DNA of 64,000 nt from Athripsodes cinereus (lineage: Eukaryota; Arthropoda; Insecta; Trichoptera; Leptoceridae): assembly GCA_947579605.1 (NCBI GenBank), contig OX388318.1:2604001-2668000 (forward strand), given 5' to 3'. Positions 62,151-64,000 of the stretch are shown here, one piece after another (position 1 is the stretch's first letter; each line of letters opens with the position of its first letter). The notes below the pieces were generated by a model, which did not search any database, was not told the origin of the DNA, and saw nothing but the letters and a program-made list of their open reading frames with translations. The position numbers and the translations under genes are program-made.

Positions 62151-62877
62151 ATGGAATAATTTTTAATTCTGAAGTATGCATCTATCTTCCTTTCACAAGA
62201 ATTTTGCAGTTCAGCCAATTTCATCGTGAAAAGAGTAAACAAGAATATTTAATGTACCTACATCAAATCGTAGCAAGCGATAAAATCATATTTAAGTACC
62301 TCTTTCTTTGAACATCTACAGACTATCCCCAAAGAGTGGTATTTTCTATTTAAACATAGGTACGTTTTGTGTATTTGAATTTGATCTGAAAATATATTGA
62401 AAATTCTTACGAACTGCAATGAAAGATTTTCCCACCGTTGTCTTCTCGCGCAATGAAGATATTACACTGTGCCATACTTTGTTATTTTTCTTACACTTAT
62501 TCAAAGTGTAAGGCTTACATAATACCTACACATCACCTACTATGTAGTCTTCTTAGTTTTCTTCGTTATTCGTAATCACAATCACGGAATAACTGTTGTT
62601 CTGTCTCTTACGTCTGGCTAAGTGGCATGTTGCTTACGGAGATCAGCGTTATTCCGACCTCACAGTTGGGTACAATAATTATTATTAGTTGCCGCTGTCA
62701 ATTTTCGTCTTTGGCGCATTTTGACCATAGAACAGCAACTGTCATTTTAAAAATTAGAAAATGACATTACGGATAAAATTTTATATCTGTGATACTTTGA
62801 ATTCTCCGTATTGTATTGTTTGTATTGTTGAATGAATTGTTTAAGTTCTGAAAAAAAATCCTGATTCCATGGATTCT

Positions 62878-62945
62878 ATACTATACTATACTACTATACT
62901 ATACCCTCACGCCGTATCCCAAGTGGGGTAGGCAGAGAGAACCCA
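62878..62945 (-). repeat. RTE-type LINE tail fragment
   Basis: 'actatactataccctcacgc' and 'cgtatcccaagtggggtagg' with 'cagagagaac' are the reverse complement of the last 65 bases of the element at 18780-19280. Confidence 0.7.
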
Positions 62946-63631
62946 TTCTATCCTAAAATAGCAAAGCTATGTCTGTCTGTCTTATTCAAGTAGAAATACT
63001 TAGTTCGGACACGAAAAATAAGTAAGTATAGTAAACCAGGGCTAAATATGAATTATCTTCTTTACGAGCACGTGTATGTATGTTTTTTTATGTTGACTAA
63101 GTCAGATCACGATGTTTGCTTTCTGCTCGCGCTCGCTTAGTAATAATATTGGAAAACTTCTTCTTTTACTTTCCCTTACTTTTTCTTTATCTTCTCACAA
63201 CATACATACGTACATAATAATATTATTATGTTGGTACGGCACGTCTCTCTAGTTTATATTCTTACGCCGAACGTTTTATTGAGAGTTTGGTGTGAATTTT
63301 ATATGCGCAGCTTTGTAGAATCAACATCCAACAACTGAATGTTTTTAAGCACATTTATAATATTATCTTCGTAGCAACGACAGAACAGCGGAGAGATAAT
63401 GAAAAATAAAAAAAGATATGACTTTTTCTTCCTCAGTGAAATTTCTAAGTTTTATTTCTTCATTGACAAGGGTACATACCTAGGTACACAATATTTATTA
63501 ATAGCTGGTACGAAATGTCAAAATCATTTGCATTTTTGCAATTCATAATCTTACTCCATATTTTATTTGGCTTTGTTACGTTTTATGAATGTAAAATGTT
63601 GATTTTTTTTTTTTGTAATTATAGACATTTT

Positions 63632-63807
63632 AAAAAAAAAGTTATACCTACCTGGGTTTTGTTATGAACCCACATACAACCTTATACACCTTTCACAGTA
63701 GGCTAAAAGCTTGTGTCGTGAAAGGGGAGGTTTGCCGGCACCTGGGAACGAACCTCTGAACCCTTGTTCATGAGGCCGAGACTCTACCTCCAGGCTACCA
63801 CGAACAT
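63632..63807 (-). mobile_element. S1 SINE, nearly complete copy
   Basis: Minus-strand copy with a 5' end 'gttcgtggtagcctggaggt', a B box with one changed base ('aggttcgttcccaggtgcc') and an A-rich tail (read as T-free 'aaaaaaaaag' disturbance near 63632). Confidence 0.8.
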
Positions 63808-64000
63808 ATTATTAGTAACAAAATAATAATATCTTGTTTATAGTGGCCTAGGTTTCAACACGCGATGTCTTTTTTAAACTTGTCGAAAAAGACAATGCAA
63901 TAAAGTAACTAGTATAACTTTGTATTATATTGTTATTGATAGATAGATATGGAGTTTTACAAAGTTATATCGGTAAAATACTATATTTCATTATGTTTTG

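Larger units (their letters stand above)
22486..64000 (+). other. Src42A: First coding intron of the Src42A-like gene (at least 41 kb)
   Basis: Begins at GTGAGT at 22486 and runs to the window end with no recognisable SH2 or kinase exon. It is filled with transposons and their debris, listed separately. Stretches not covered by another entry (for example 22490-23095, 24770-25120, 26790-27380, 29740-30310, 36220-39720, 46010-46970, 53050-55010, 59540-61290, 62150-63630) are AT-rich, with simple repeats and no feature I can support. Confidence 0.6.

Overview
This is a window of insect nuclear DNA: AT-rich, with intron-containing genes and dense transposon debris. Several repeat 3' ends look like those I know from moth and butterfly genomes, for example a tail reading '...gtgcaataaag' plus A/T repeats, and an RTE-type tail reading 'tctctgcctacccc'. 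Lepidoptera is therefore my best guess (about 0.7). No species can be named and no database was searched.

Two host genes stand head to head. On the minus strand, nine exons between 21426 and 2717 join in perfect phase into a 714-residue protein like the N-terminal WD40 half of TECPR2, ending in a WEFV tail that matches the LC3-interacting tail of vertebrate TECPR2. About 700 bp away, on the plus strand, lies the first coding exon (22127-22485) of a Src-family tyrosine kinase of the Src42A type, with a myristoylation site and an SH3 domain. No later Src exon was recognised, so 22486-64000 reads as one intron of at least 41 kb.

Intron 2 of the TECPR2-like gene (10600-20315) holds a long non-LTR retrotransposon (ORF1 with PHD finger, an extra ORF, ORF2 with endonuclease and reverse transcriptase). 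It also holds a truncated, intron-free calexcitin-like coding sequence fused to the 3' tail of an L2/CR1-type LINE, and an RTE-type remnant.

The Src intron holds a second full-length LINE of the same general type (41877-46003) and an R1-type fragment (31620-32062). It also has two complete hAT-type MITEs with 8-bp target duplications (52252-52427 and 52571-53041), several long fold-back elements, and many copies of a tRNA-derived SINE. A second dispersed family shares the core 'cacaagtggggtagcc'. Two sites on the minus strand (around 11180 and 28735) match the hammerhead ribozyme core in a Penelope-like setting.

The most unusual points are the TECPR2-like protein without tectonin repeats, the calexcitin-LINE chimera, the membrane-protein-like extra ORF in the first LINE, and the hammerhead-like motifs.
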